Shown: piece by piece, positions 41,580-50,305 of the stretch
Layout of the letters: every line of letters starts with the position of its first letter
Numbering within the stretch: position 1 is the first letter of the stretch
From: Bacillota bacterium
GTDB lineage: Bacteria; Bacillota_A; Clostridia; Lachnospirales; Lachnospiraceae
DNA length: 59,253 nt
Reading direction: 5' to 3'
Assembly: GCA_023443925.1 (NCBI GenBank)
Contig: JAEZSL010000314.1
Span: 1-59,253 of the forward strand
Notes under the pieces: model-generated
The model's input: only the letters and a program-made list of their open reading frames with translations
What the model was told of the DNA's origin: nothing
The model's database searches: none
Made by a program: the position numbers and the translations under genes

Positions 41580-43163
41580 ATGATAGATGCAGCAGCATAT
41601 GTAAGATATAGCTCAGACAATCAGAGAGAAGAGTCGATAGAAGCTCAATTAAGAGCAATAAATGAATTTGCTCAAAGAAATGAATATAATATTGTAAAAA
41701 TATATGCAGACGAGGCCTTATCCGCTACAACAGACAATAGACCGCAATTTCTACAGATGATAACGGATTCTAAGGCAGACATATTTAAAGCAGTGATCTG
41801 TCATAAATTAGATAGATTTGCTCGTAACAGATATGATTCTGCTTTCTATAAAAAAAGCCTTAAAGAGAACGGTGTAAGGCTTGTTTCTGTGCTTGAAAAT
41901 TTCGACGATAGTCCAGAGTCCATCATATTAGAATCGGTACTGGAAGGAATGGCAGAATACTACTCGGCTAATTTGGCAAGGGAAGTAAAAAAAGGATTAA
42001 AGGAAAATGCACTTCAATGCAAGCATACAGGCGGGAAACCACCTTTCGGATATGACATTGATTTTGAAAAGAGATATATTATAAATAAGGAAGAAGCAGA
42101 AGCGGTAAAAAAAGTTTTTGAAATGGCAGCAGCAGGAGAAAAAAATATATGTAGCTGGCTTAATTCGAACGGATATAAAAATAAATATGGTGCTTTATTT
42201 AAATCTGTAGTAGTTTCGGACATGCTTAAAAACGAAAAATATAAAGGGATTTACGTATATAACCAGTTTAAGCGACAAAAGGTTAATGGAGTGACCAAGG
42301 ATATTAAGCAACCCGACAATGAAATTATTAGAATAGTCGGCGGAGTACCAGCTATTGTAACGGAGGAACTTTGGGAGGCAGCAAATAAAATGCATGAGAA
42401 GACAAAAAGAGTAAGTCGTAACGAGAGAAGTATTACCTATTTGCTATCTGGGTTAATTTCATGCGGAGTTTGCGGTATGACATATGCAGGGGATAGGGCG
42501 CCGGAAAGAGGAAACAGGAAAGAAAGAGTAGTTTATAGGTGTATAGGAGAGAAGAAAAACAAAGTCTGCAAAAATAAAGCCATAAAGAAAGAATTAGCAG
42601 AGTTCATGGTAATTAATGAATTGGATAAATTGCTGTCAGAAGAGGGTATAGAGCAAATTATAGATACTGTTTATAAAGACATGGTTAAAAAAACTATGAA
42701 CATGCCAAATGAGATAAAGAAACTAGAAACCAGGCTAACTCAGGCTGAAAAGGATATAAATAAATTGATTGATATGGCATTGGCTACGAATTTCAACGAT
42801 TCTATTAAAAATAAAATGGAGCAGATAGAGATACAAAAAGCCGACTATAATAAAAGAATTGAATATCTGAAAGAAGAGCTAGGAAAAACAATAATACCAC
42901 CAAAGGAATTTATGCGAGAGCTGTTAAAAAATGATATACACATAAAAGAAAAAGATCTTGATGAACAAAAACGCATCATCAAGACCTATATTCAAAAAGT
43001 ACTTATCTACCCCGACCATGTAGAAATCTACACGGACAGGGGCGTCAATAGTGGAGCTGAGGGGAATCGAACCCCTGTCCGAAAGCCCATTCATTGCAGC
43101 ATCTCCCATTACAGTCAATCATTTGACATTCCCTCCATCAGGCGCCGGTTGACAGGCTCATGA
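41580..43163 (+). CDS. large serine recombinase (phage integrase), C-terminus read from host ssrA
   Basis: 527 aa as read here. Catalytic domain residues 1-150 with the nucleophile Ser in YVRYSS and the CHKLDRFARNRYDS helix; recombinase domain ~155-270 (HTGGKPPFGYDID); zinc ribbon ~290-345 (ISCGVCGM and CIGEKKNKVCKNKA); a long coiled coil ~370-450. The last 33 codons after the GA at 43059-43060 are antisense tmRNA sequence (EGNRTPVRKP onward). The phage form would instead end with the 31 codons found at 4201-4297. The enzyme should catalyse attP x attB insertion and, with a directionality factor, excision. Confidence 0.93.
   Translation: MIDAAAYVRYSSDNQREESIEAQLRAINEFAQRNEYNIVKIYADEALSATTDNRPQFLQMITDSKADIFKAVICHKLDRFARNRYDSAFYKKSLKENGVRLVSVLENFDDSPESIILESVLEGMAEYYSANLAREVKKGLKENALQCKHTGGKPPFGYDIDFEKRYIINKEEAEAVKKVFEMAAAGEKNICSWLNSNGYKNKYGALFKSVVVSDMLKNEKYKGIYVYNQFKRQKVNGVTKDIKQPDNEIIRIVGGVPAIVTEELWEAANKMHEKTKRVSRNERSITYLLSGLISCGVCGMTYAGDRAPERGNRKERVVYRCIGEKKNKVCKNKAIKKELAEFMVINELDKLLSEEGIEQIIDTVYKDMVKKTMNMPNEIKKLETRLTQAEKDINKLIDMALATNFNDSIKNKMEQIEIQKADYNKRIEYLKEELGKTIIPPKEFMRELLKNDIHIKEKDLDEQKRIIKTYIQKVLIYPDHVEIYTDRGVNSGAEGNRTPVRKPIHCSISHYSQSFDIPSIRRRLTGS
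43033..43081. other. right prophage junction, attR
   Basis: Phage arm CGGACAGGGG (43033-43042) lies 16 nt from GA (43059-43060). The host arm CCCCTGTCCG (43072-43081, T-arm of tmRNA) lies 11 nt from it. A 5-bp greater distance on the phage side is what the A118-type integrase model gives for attP versus attB. Confidence 0.85.
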
Positions 43164-43395
43164 CTTTAGTAGCTTCATAAGTTCTTTTATCTTCTCAAAG
43201 CTTTAAAGACAAAGTGCCCTACTAATTTGATGCCGAGGTCTTAAGCCGTAGGTTGCTTAAGTTCGACAGCTGCCATTAGGCAGCGTACGCTAAATTATCG
43301 TCTGCGTTTAATTTTATTTCTAAGTTGGTGACGCGGTCCTAGTCCGCGAATGGCTTCCGCAACTTCAAAACCCCCGTCGAAACCAGTACAACCCC
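43052..43395 (-). ncRNA. ssrA: tmRNA (trans-translation RNA)
   Basis: 5' end GGGGUUG (43395-43389) pairs with CAGCUCC before the encoded 3' CCA-type end UCCA at 43052. The tRNA-like 5' domain UACUGGUUUCGAC and the T-arm GGGGUUCGAUUCCCC are present. The tag frame starts with the resume codon GCA (43305-43303) and reads ADDNLAYAA, stop at 43278-43276. 344 nt, normal for Clostridia. It rescues stalled ribosomes and tags the peptide for proteolysis. The gene itself is intact; only its downstream flank was replaced by the prophage. Confidence 0.95.
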
Positions 43396-43847
43396 CTAAT
43401 AATATAAATCATTATGGTTGTTTATTTCTGTATAAGGGAATCATAATAGACAGAAATAAATTGGTTTGCAGACGTTTCATGAATCACACAAGGATATTAT
43501 ATCCCATATATGTGTTCAAAATGTGTCCCTATATAAATAAATTTTAAATAATTATAATAACGACATAGAATATTATATAGGATAATTAAGTAATATGCAA
43601 TCATAATCTATTGGAAATTTTGTAAAGTTGGGATTTTATTTTCAGGCATTTAGTGTTACAATAGTATTGTTTTCACGGCCTTAACAAGCATGAGGTATCG
43701 GATTTGCAATTGATAACATAATTATATTTCATTAGCAGCGATAGGACGAAACAGCGGTGTTATACCCAAAATTAAGACTGGCCGGAAGCCGGACAGGCTT
43801 ACCTAAACCGCAGCCCAAATAAAATGCAAGAACAAAGGGAGGTTTTT

Positions 43848-44837
43848 ATGAGGACAATAAAGTGGGGAATTATCGGTACCGGAGGTATTTCGGCAACCTT
43901 TGCCAAAACCCTGAACCAAATGGAATGTACCGAATTAGCCGCCGCAGCATCCAGAAATGAAAATAAAGCAAGGGAATTTGCGGATAAATTCGGCATTAAA
44001 AAAGCATACGGAAGTTATGAAGAGCTGGTAAAAGATCCGGAAATAGATGTAATTTATATCGGTACGCCGCATACGGAACACAGGCCCAATGCGGAACTAT
44101 GTATCTTAAACGGTAAGTCTGTATTATGTGAAAAACCCTTTACCCTCAATAGTAAAGAAGCAAAGTACTTAATGGAACTGGCAAAAGAACATAATGTTTT
44201 CTTAATGGAAGCCATGTGGACCAAATTTCTGCCGGTAACAAAAAAGGTAAAAGAATGGCTGGCTCAGGGAAGGATCGGCACGGTGAAAAAGCTTCAGGCA
44301 AGCTTTGGATTCACAGTGCCTTATAATGAATCCAACCGTTTATATAATTTTGATCTGGCAGGCGGTGCTTTATTAGATGCAGGGGTTTATCCCATAACTT
44401 ATGTGCTTTATTTAATGGATAAATTACCGGTTCAGGTAGTGTCAACAGGTATATTTTTAGACAACGGAGTGGATGAACAGAACTGTGTTTTATTTAAGTT
44501 TGATAACCATGTAATTGCGACAGCCAGTTCGGCAATCAATGCTCAAATCGGCCAGGATGCGGTAATAATCGGAGACGAGGGTAGGATTGTTGTACCTAGC
44601 TTTTTGATGGCGAACAAAGCTTATCTTTATGACCGGGAAGGCAGGGAAGCTGAAGTTTTTGAAGAAGAAGCAAGAATTACCGGTTATGAATTTGAAGCTT
44701 ATGATGTGAATGATTGTATCCGGAACGGTAAGATTGAAAGCTCAATAAATCCCCTTCAAAATACTTTGGAGGTTATGCAGGTCATGGATGGCATAAGAGA
44801 GGAATGGGGCTTAAAATACAAGCAGGAGCTTGAGTAA
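43848..44837 (+). CDS. Gfo/Idh/MocA-family oxidoreductase
   Basis: 329 aa from the ATG with GGGAGG 5 nt upstream; a longer reading to 43824 lacks one. N-terminal Rossmann fold WGIIGTGGISATFAKTL and the family motif CEKPFTLN with the conserved Lys. The C-terminal beta-sheet domain follows. An NAD(P)-dependent dehydrogenase of sugars or related polyols; the substrate cannot be told. First host gene after ssrA; the gap 43396-43847 has no gene. Confidence 0.88.
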   Translation: MRTIKWGIIGTGGISATFAKTLNQMECTELAAAASRNENKAREFADKFGIKKAYGSYEELVKDPEIDVIYIGTPHTEHRPNAELCILNGKSVLCEKPFTLNSKEAKYLMELAKEHNVFLMEAMWTKFLPVTKKVKEWLAQGRIGTVKKLQASFGFTVPYNESNRLYNFDLAGGALLDAGVYPITYVLYLMDKLPVQVVSTGIFLDNGVDEQNCVLFKFDNHVIATASSAINAQIGQDAVIIGDEGRIVVPSFLMANKAYLYDREGREAEVFEEEARITGYEFEAYDVNDCIRNGKIESSINPLQNTLEVMQVMDGIREEWGLKYKQELE

Positions 44838-44970
44838 GGACGACCGAGAATACGCTATTTATCGGGTGTTTATTTTTAAGGTAGTAAGAAAAGCGGTATA
44901 ATGGATACAATAAATTATAGACAGCTTTTGAAAATGGAAGAATAACAGTCATTAAGAACAGGAGAAATAG

Positions 44971-44992
44971 TATCTCAGGATAGCCTGGGATA
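44971..44992. repeat. imperfect 22-bp palindrome, copy 1
   Basis: TATCTCAGG then ATAG then CCTGGGATA; pairs with one mismatch. Same sequence family as the perfect palindrome at 45223-45244, with the tandem repeats between them. Confidence 0.6.
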
Positions 44993-45049
44993 TCAATTGG
45001 TAAAAGACTAAAAACTATAAAATGAAAGGTTGCCACAATGTAATCCTTT

Positions 45050-45203
45050 CACAATGTGAAACAAGCTGAATAACTTGAAACAAGCTGAATAACTTGAAAA
45101 AAGCTGCACAACTTGAAAACAAGCTGCACAACTTGAAAACAAGCTGCACAATGTGAGACAAGCAGCACAATGTGAGACAAGCTGCACAATGTGAAATGAG
45201 CTT
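45050..45203 (+). repeat. eight tandem 18-20-bp repeats
   Basis: Units of the form CACAAYKTGARACAAGCTG: four have CACAATGTG-type and the rest AATAACTTG or CACAACTTG. No reading frame is kept because units are 18-20 bp, so they are non-coding. They lie upstream of the cyclophilin gene. Confidence 0.85.
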
Positions 45204-45222
45204 CCATATTATTCTGTGGCAG

Positions 45223-45244
45223 TATCTCAGGCCGGCCTGAGATA
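45223..45244. repeat. perfect 22-bp palindrome, copy 2
   Basis: TATCTCAGGCC/GGCCTGAGATA, ending 15 nt before the cyclophilin start codon. It would fold over the ribosome-site region in the mRNA or bind a dimeric regulator in DNA. Confidence 0.7.
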
Positions 45245-45259
45245 TGTAATGGTGTTAAA

Positions 45260-45949
45260 ATGAAAAAATCAGTAATCTTAATTCTTATATTAGCAATTAC
45301 AATGACATTATTAATGGGATGTTCCAAAAAGTCCGACCAGTTTTCGGAACCCAAAAAGGGAGAGACCGTAGCAGAGATTGTAATAGAGGGCTATGGCTCC
45401 ATCTTTGTAAAGTTCTTTAAAGAATCTGCTCCAAAAGCAGTAGAAAATTTTATTACCCATGCAAAAGAAGGTTATTATGATGGACTTACCTTTCACAGAG
45501 TCATAAATGACTTTATGATCCAGGGCGGAGATCCGGACGGAGTCGGTACCGGTGGTGAGAGTATCTGGGGTAAAAGCTTTGAAGATGAGTTTACTGAGAA
45601 TCTGCAGCCTTACCGCGGTGCGTTATGTATGGCTAATTCAGGACCCAACACCAACGGCAGCCAGTTCTTTATAGTACAGGCAAAAGAAAATTATGATAAG
45701 GATACCTTATCCTTTTTAGAACAGCAATACGGTGTTAAATTTAATGAAGATGCAATCGCAAAGTATGCAGAAAAAGGCGGAACACCATGGCTTTACCGTC
45801 TGCACACAGTTTTCGGACAGGTATATGAAGGACTTGATGTACTGGACGCTGTTGCAGCCACAGCGGTTAAAGATGCCAATGCCAATGATTACAGGCCGGT
45901 AAAGGATGTAATCATTGAAAAGATAAATATTTCAGAATATAAAAAGTAA
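45260..45949 (+). CDS. cyclophilin-type peptidyl-prolyl isomerase lipoprotein
   Basis: 229 aa. Signal peptide with lipobox LLMGC, so the mature protein is lipid-anchored outside the membrane. The cyclophilin core is intact: FHRVINDFMIQGGDP, GPNTNGSQFFI and LHTVFGQVYEG. A ~25-residue insertion is seen before the final strands (LEQQYGVKFNEDAIAKYAE). Catalyses proline cis-trans isomerisation in folding of exported proteins. The ribosome site is weak (GGTG). Confidence 0.9.
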   Translation: MKKSVILILILAITMTLLMGCSKKSDQFSEPKKGETVAEIVIEGYGSIFVKFFKESAPKAVENFITHAKEGYYDGLTFHRVINDFMIQGGDPDGVGTGGESIWGKSFEDEFTENLQPYRGALCMANSGPNTNGSQFFIVQAKENYDKDTLSFLEQQYGVKFNEDAIAKYAEKGGTPWLYRLHTVFGQVYEGLDVLDAVAATAVKDANANDYRPVKDVIIEKINISEYKK

Positions 45950-45968
45950 ATAATTAGTTCGTAAGTAT

Positions 45969-46046
45969 CATCCGCAGTTCAAAATCTCAAGAAAAACCGG
46001 TATAAACATTTATCAGTTTTTTGCCAGCCGGTTTTGACTGCGGATG
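45969..46046. terminator. long nested stem-loop after the cyclophilin gene
   Basis: Outer stem CATCCGCAGTTCAAAA (45969-45984) pairs with TTTTGACTGCGGATG (46032-46046), one unpaired base. Inner AAAACCGG/CCGGTTTT. Likely end of the cyclophilin transcript; no T run on either side after the outer stem. Confidence 0.6.
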
Positions 46047-46342
46047 TAGTTTTTAGATGTACAGATAAAAACAGTCTTTACATTCATAAAAAGGAGATAT
46101 AAATATTCATATATAGCAATCTTTAATATTCATATAAAATAATAAAATGGATGGCAGCCTGATAGACCGCAGATAAAAATCATATTCAGAACATAAAACA
46201 GAACATACTTTTTTCATAAATAATTGTTATAATATAACTGAATACTAAAATGTTGACATAACTGAGTATGTAAGAGAGGCTGCGATACAGGGTTATACCA
46301 TTCGTTTTGCAGTACGAGAAATTAATTGAACGGAGGCATGTT

Positions 46343-47020
46343 ATGGATAAGTTAAAAGTACTTGTTGTTGACGATGAAAGCAGAATGAGAAAACTGGTAA
46401 AGGATTTTTTGAGCAGAAAAAATTTTGAGGTACTGGAAGCCGAGAATGGAGAACAGGCCGTAGATATTTTTTTTGAAAGCAAGGAGATTGCTTTAATTAT
46501 TCTGGATGTTATGATGCCGAAGATGGATGGCTGGCAGGTTTGCCGGGAAATCAGACAATATTCAAAAGTACCAATTATCATGTTAACCGCAAAAAGTGAT
46601 GAAAAGGATGAACTGCTTGGGTTTGAATTAGGTGTTGATGAATACATATCAAAACCTTTCAGTCCCAAGATACTGGTTGCCCGGGTGGAAGCAATCTTAA
46701 GAAGGTCTAACGCATTAGAGGAAGATGTCGTCAATGTGGGAGGTATTCTTCTTGATAAAGCCGCTCATCAGGTTAAGATAGACGGGCAGAATATTGATCT
46801 TAGTTTTAAAGAGTTTGAACTTTTATCGTATTTTATTGTGAACCAGGGAGTTGCTCTTTCCAGAGAAAGAATATTAAATAATGTCTGGAATTACGATTAT
46901 TTCGGAGATGCCAGAACCATTGACACCCATGTGAAAAAATTAAGAAGCAAAATGGGTCCTAAGGGAGATTTTATCAAGACCATCTGGGGCATGGGTTATA
47001 AATTTGAGGTGGAAGAATGA
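46343..47020 (+). CDS. OmpR/PhoB-type response regulator
   Basis: 225 aa from the ATG with GGAGG upstream. Receiver domain with DDE triad, phosphoacceptor Asp in LIILDVMMPKMDGW, and KPF Lys; C-terminal winged helix (DLSFKEFELLSYFIV, DARTIDTHVKKLRSKMG). Acts with the histidine kinase that overlaps it by 4 nt. Target genes cannot be told from here, though the lipoprotein and PH-like genes downstream are candidates. Confidence 0.95.
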   Translation: MDKLKVLVVDDESRMRKLVKDFLSRKNFEVLEAENGEQAVDIFFESKEIALIILDVMMPKMDGWQVCREIRQYSKVPIIMLTAKSDEKDELLGFELGVDEYISKPFSPKILVARVEAILRRSNALEEDVVNVGGILLDKAAHQVKIDGQNIDLSFKEFELLSYFIVNQGVALSRERILNNVWNYDYFGDARTIDTHVKKLRSKMGPKGDFIKTIWGMGYKFEVEE

Positions 47021-48567
47021 AAAGCAAGGTAAGGAATTTAATGGCCGGATGTTCAATACGGTTTAAGCTGACTATGACCCTGATGGGCATTATCATAATA
47101 ATTATATTCAGCCTATGGTTTATTAACCGGACATTTCTGGCAGATTATTACCTTCAAAGTAAAATTGACTCGCTGGGGAAGACTTACGAGGAAATTAATA
47201 ATACATTTAAAGAGAGCAAAGACCAGTCTGCCGATTCCAGCCAGATAACATTGAAGCTGGAGAGGCTGGTGGAAAACCGAAATGTCAGTGTCTATATCAT
47301 AACTGCCTCAGACCGGTGGTTTAACGTATTTGAATGGGCACCTACAAAGGATGATAACGGTAATTATAATGAACGTTATGAACAGATCCGGCGGATAGCA
47401 AAGGACTATCTTTTTGAAACTAACCCGGGCGGCAGAACAAAAGACCGGCTTGAGCATACAGACAGTTATGATATATACAGCAATTTTGATTCCCGGATTG
47501 AATCCAGGTATGTAGATTTAATTGGTGATTTGATAGACGAGAATACTATACTAATCAGAACGAATCTGGAGAGTATGAAGGAAAGTGTGGAAACAGCCAA
47601 TAAACTGCTTGCTTATGTAGGTTTCATCTCGGTTCTTATTGCATCAGCAATTATGTTCTATGTCAGCCGCAGATTTACAAAACCCATACTGGAACTGGCT
47701 GATATATCCAAAAAAATGAGTGACCTGAATTTTGAAATTAAGTATCCGGTTACAACCAATGATGAAATTGGTGAATTGGGCGGAAGCATCAATATATTAT
47801 CTGAGAAACTGGAAAAAACTTTTACCGAATTAAAGAATGCCAATAATGAACTGTTAACGGATATACAGAATAAGATACAGATAGACGAGATGCGAAAAGA
47901 CTTTCTCTCTAACGTAACCCATGAATTAAAGACTCCTATAGCCTTAATCCAGGGGTATGCGGAAGGGTTAAGCGATAATATTAATGAAGACGCCGACAGC
48001 AGGGAATTCTACTGTGAAGTAATTATTGACGAAGCAAAAAAAATGAATCAGATGGTTAAAAAGCTGTTGTCTTTAAATCAGATTGAATCTGGCAGTAATC
48101 AGGTGAATATAGAGCGTTTTGACCTTGTGGCGTTAATAAGGTCTGTCCTGAGTTCTTCCGAAATATTGTTCCATCAAAAAGAAGTACTTCTGCACTTTGA
48201 GCAAACGGAACCGGTCTATGTCTGGTCGGATGAATATATGACAGAAGAAGTGGTAACTAACTATATCAGCAATGCACTAAATCACGTGGACGGGGCTAAG
48301 ATTATAGAAATCAAGCTGATTCAGCATGATGGTGTGGTTCGGGTTGCAGTGTTTAATACAGGTGCAAACATCCCGGAGGAAGATATTGAAAATATCTGGA
48401 TTAAATTTTATAAAGTAGATAAAGCCAGAACCAGAGAGTATGGCGGCAGCGGTATCGGGCTGTCCATAGTAAGAGCCATTATGACCTCCTTAAACCAGAA
48501 ATACGGTGTCATTAATCACGATACCGGTGTTGAGTTTTGGTTTGAACTGGATGCTAAAAATAATTAA
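47017..48567 (+). CDS. sensor histidine kinase
   Basis: 516 aa. Membrane helix ~20-40, an extracellular sensor domain (~45-185), a second helix (LLAYVGFISVLIASAIMFYV), HAMP, HisKA with the phosphorylated His in SNVTHELKTPIALIQGYAEG, and HATPase_c with N, G1 (NTGANIPEED) and G2 (GGSGIGLSIV) boxes. ATGA overlap with the regulator. Confidence 0.95.
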   Translation: MKSKVRNLMAGCSIRFKLTMTLMGIIIIIIFSLWFINRTFLADYYLQSKIDSLGKTYEEINNTFKESKDQSADSSQITLKLERLVENRNVSVYIITASDRWFNVFEWAPTKDDNGNYNERYEQIRRIAKDYLFETNPGGRTKDRLEHTDSYDIYSNFDSRIESRYVDLIGDLIDENTILIRTNLESMKESVETANKLLAYVGFISVLIASAIMFYVSRRFTKPILELADISKKMSDLNFEIKYPVTTNDEIGELGGSINILSEKLEKTFTELKNANNELLTDIQNKIQIDEMRKDFLSNVTHELKTPIALIQGYAEGLSDNINEDADSREFYCEVIIDEAKKMNQMVKKLLSLNQIESGSNQVNIERFDLVALIRSVLSSSEILFHQKEVLLHFEQTEPVYVWSDEYMTEEVVTNYISNALNHVDGAKIIEIKLIQHDGVVRVAVFNTGANIPEEDIENIWIKFYKVDKARTREYGGSGIGLSIVRAIMTSLNQKYGVINHDTGVEFWFELDAKNN

Positions 48568-48646
48568 AACGTCCCAATAAATTGACGAGGTTTACATTAA
48601 GTTTGTTTTAAAAATGAGAAATATTTCACAGATTGTAAGATTATGA

Positions 48647-48675
48647 TTGCCGATTTATACAATTAGTGGTATTAT
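48647..48675 (+). promoter_or_regulatory. promoter upstream of the lipoprotein gene
   Basis: TTGCCG, 17-nt spacer, TATTAT, ~37 nt before the AGGAGG-preceded start at 48713. Confidence 0.65.
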
Positions 48676-48712
48676 GTAGGTGAATTATAAGATTTCTACA
48701 GGAGGATAAAGA

Positions 48713-49510
48713 ATGAGAAAGCTACTCTTTTTATTGATCACAATCTGTGGAGTGGTATTAACAGGCTGTGCCCAGCTGATAGATTTGACAGAGAATGAAA
48801 GTGATGTTTTAGCAGAATATATGGCCGGTACCATGTTAAGACATGCTGAAAACTATGAGGAAGCTCTAATCTATCCGGAGGAGACAACAGAGGAAAAGGA
48901 AGCTGCTATAGCTCCTGACATGGCCGAAACTGCCTCCGAAACCGATCTTGAATCCCACAATATAACCGGTCAGTCTCAGAATAATAAAGCAGTTCAATCA
49001 TCAGAGAATAATAAAACTGTTGCTCAGTCATCAGAGAATAATAAAGCGGTTGCTCAGAATCTTTCCGTACAGTCACAGTATGGCACTATTGTGAGTCTTG
49101 CCAATATGTTTAAGGGTATATTTAAGAATTCCTTAAGTATTACTTATCAGAATTATAAAGCCTATGACAGTTATCCCGATGAAAATGAGCTCTTTACCAT
49201 AGAACCTGCAGAAGGTAAAAAATTGATCGCTTTTACTTTCAATGTGAAAAACATAACAAAGAAAACCCAAAAACTGGATTTATTGAAATATAATATTTCT
49301 TATCAGCTAACAGATAATAATAGCAGTGTGTATTATCCAATGATGACTCTGCTTGCCAATGATATTCAATATATAAATCTCGGAATTGATGCGGGAAAGA
49401 CCAGGAAAGCCGTAATTTTATTTGAATTGCCGGAGAAGGTTGATATGTCACATCTGCTGCTTACTTTAACATATGAGGATAAAACTACTTTTTTAGATAT
49501 AAGCCAATAA
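48713..49510 (+). CDS. lipoprotein with DUF5067/DUF4352-like C-terminal domain
   Basis: 265 aa. Lipobox LTGC near residue 19. The linker contains three Gln/Ser/Asn repeats of the SSENNKAVAQ type. The C-terminal ~130 residues form a beta-sandwich (GKKLIAFTFNVKNITKKTQK) as in extracellular immunoglobulin-like DUF4352 proteins. Position behind the two-component system suggests a regulated cell-surface protein. Confidence 0.78.
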   Translation: MRKLLFLLITICGVVLTGCAQLIDLTENESDVLAEYMAGTMLRHAENYEEALIYPEETTEEKEAAIAPDMAETASETDLESHNITGQSQNNKAVQSSENNKTVAQSSENNKAVAQNLSVQSQYGTIVSLANMFKGIFKNSLSITYQNYKAYDSYPDENELFTIEPAEGKKLIAFTFNVKNITKKTQKLDLLKYNISYQLTDNNSSVYYPMMTLLANDIQYINLGIDAGKTRKAVILFELPEKVDMSHLLLTLTYEDKTTFLDISQ

Positions 49511-49531
49511 TATTTCCAAAGGAGTCAAACG

Positions 49532-49894
49532 ATGATTTATGTAGAGAAAAAGAGGACGAAATTCCTTGCACTGCCGTTTTGTTTTACTACTTATACAGTT
49601 TCCGATGAAAAGATATCCATTACCAGTGGATTTCTTAGTATAACTGTGGATGAGGCATATATGTACAAAGTACAGGATGTGAAACTGACGAGAAGCTTTA
49701 TGGAACGGATCTTTAAGCTTGGTACAGTGACTTGCTATACCGGTGATACTACACATCCGGAACTGCAATTATTACATATCAAGAATGCAGGTGTAATAAA
49801 AGACTTTCTTATGAATGCTTCGGAAGAAGCAAGAAGAAAAAGAAGAACCATGCATACTATGGATATTGATAATTCTGAAATAGAAGATATTTAA
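49532..49894 (+). CDS. PH-domain-like membrane-associated protein, 120 aa
   Basis: AAAGGAG upstream. TYTVSDEKISITSGFLSITVD and VQDVKLTRSFMERIFKLGTV match the bacterial PH (YdbS/YdbT-type) domain, normally involved in cell-envelope stress or membrane association. No transmembrane segment in this version. Co-directional with the lipoprotein gene, 21 nt away. Confidence 0.75.
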   Translation: MIYVEKKRTKFLALPFCFTTYTVSDEKISITSGFLSITVDEAYMYKVQDVKLTRSFMERIFKLGTVTCYTGDTTHPELQLLHIKNAGVIKDFLMNASEEARRKRRTMHTMDIDNSEIEDI

Positions 49895-49922
49895 TAGGGA
49901 TGGATTAGTAAGTTGTATTACT

Positions 49923-49962
49923 AAGGACGAGTCAGATGCCAGCAATTTGACTTGTCCTTTCT
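49923..49962 (+). terminator. terminator after the PH-like gene
   Basis: AAGGACGAGTCA pairs with TGACTTGTCCTT (12 bp, one G-U) and is followed by TCTT. A second hairpin, AAGCG-TAAATGAA/TTCATTTA-CGCTT, lies at 50011-50039. No gene is seen between 49895 and 50305. Confidence 0.75.
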
Positions 49963-50305
49963 TATCGCCTGGGAAAATTCGCAGGCCAGGCTCTTTCTTA
50001 AGTAAGAGAAAAGCGATAAATGAAATTCATTTACCGCTTGCTCAATTTATATTAATATGGGGGAGGAGAGAGAGTGAAGCATAATTTCACTTTCATAAGT
50101 TAATTATAATTTTAAATTGTGAGTAAAGTATGAAGATAATAAAGATATTTTGTTAACATTTTTGTTCATATTTTCTAAAATCTTCCGATTATCCTCGAAT
50201 AGAAATCCCAAGAGGCTTGATTTGGGCGGTTGGTATAATATTGAGCCAGAAATGAATGGAAATATTCTGCGGATTTTATAATCAGGGAATGGAGTGTACC
50301 GGGCA

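Larger units (their letters stand above)
4199..43060. mobile_element. tailed-phage prophage (siphovirus-like) inserted at the 3' end of ssrA
   Basis: Bounded by the shared 9-mer TGGAGCTGA (4192-4200 and 43052-43060) with the exchange at its final GA. It contains a complete set of modules: lysogeny control, replication, partition, DNA modification, packaging, HK97-type head, long flexible tail with tape measure, fibres, holin, amidase and integrase. No structural gene is visibly broken, so it looks potentially inducible, apart from the abnormal left junction. Late genes run left to right. Confidence 0.95.

Noticed and set aside
43350..43547. 65-codon plus-strand frame over the 5' end of ssrA
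   Set aside because: It is antisense to tmRNA and its upstream region, with no ribosome site.
45050..45203. CRISPR array
   Set aside because: Units are 18-20 bp and contiguous, without unique spacers, and no cas genes are present.
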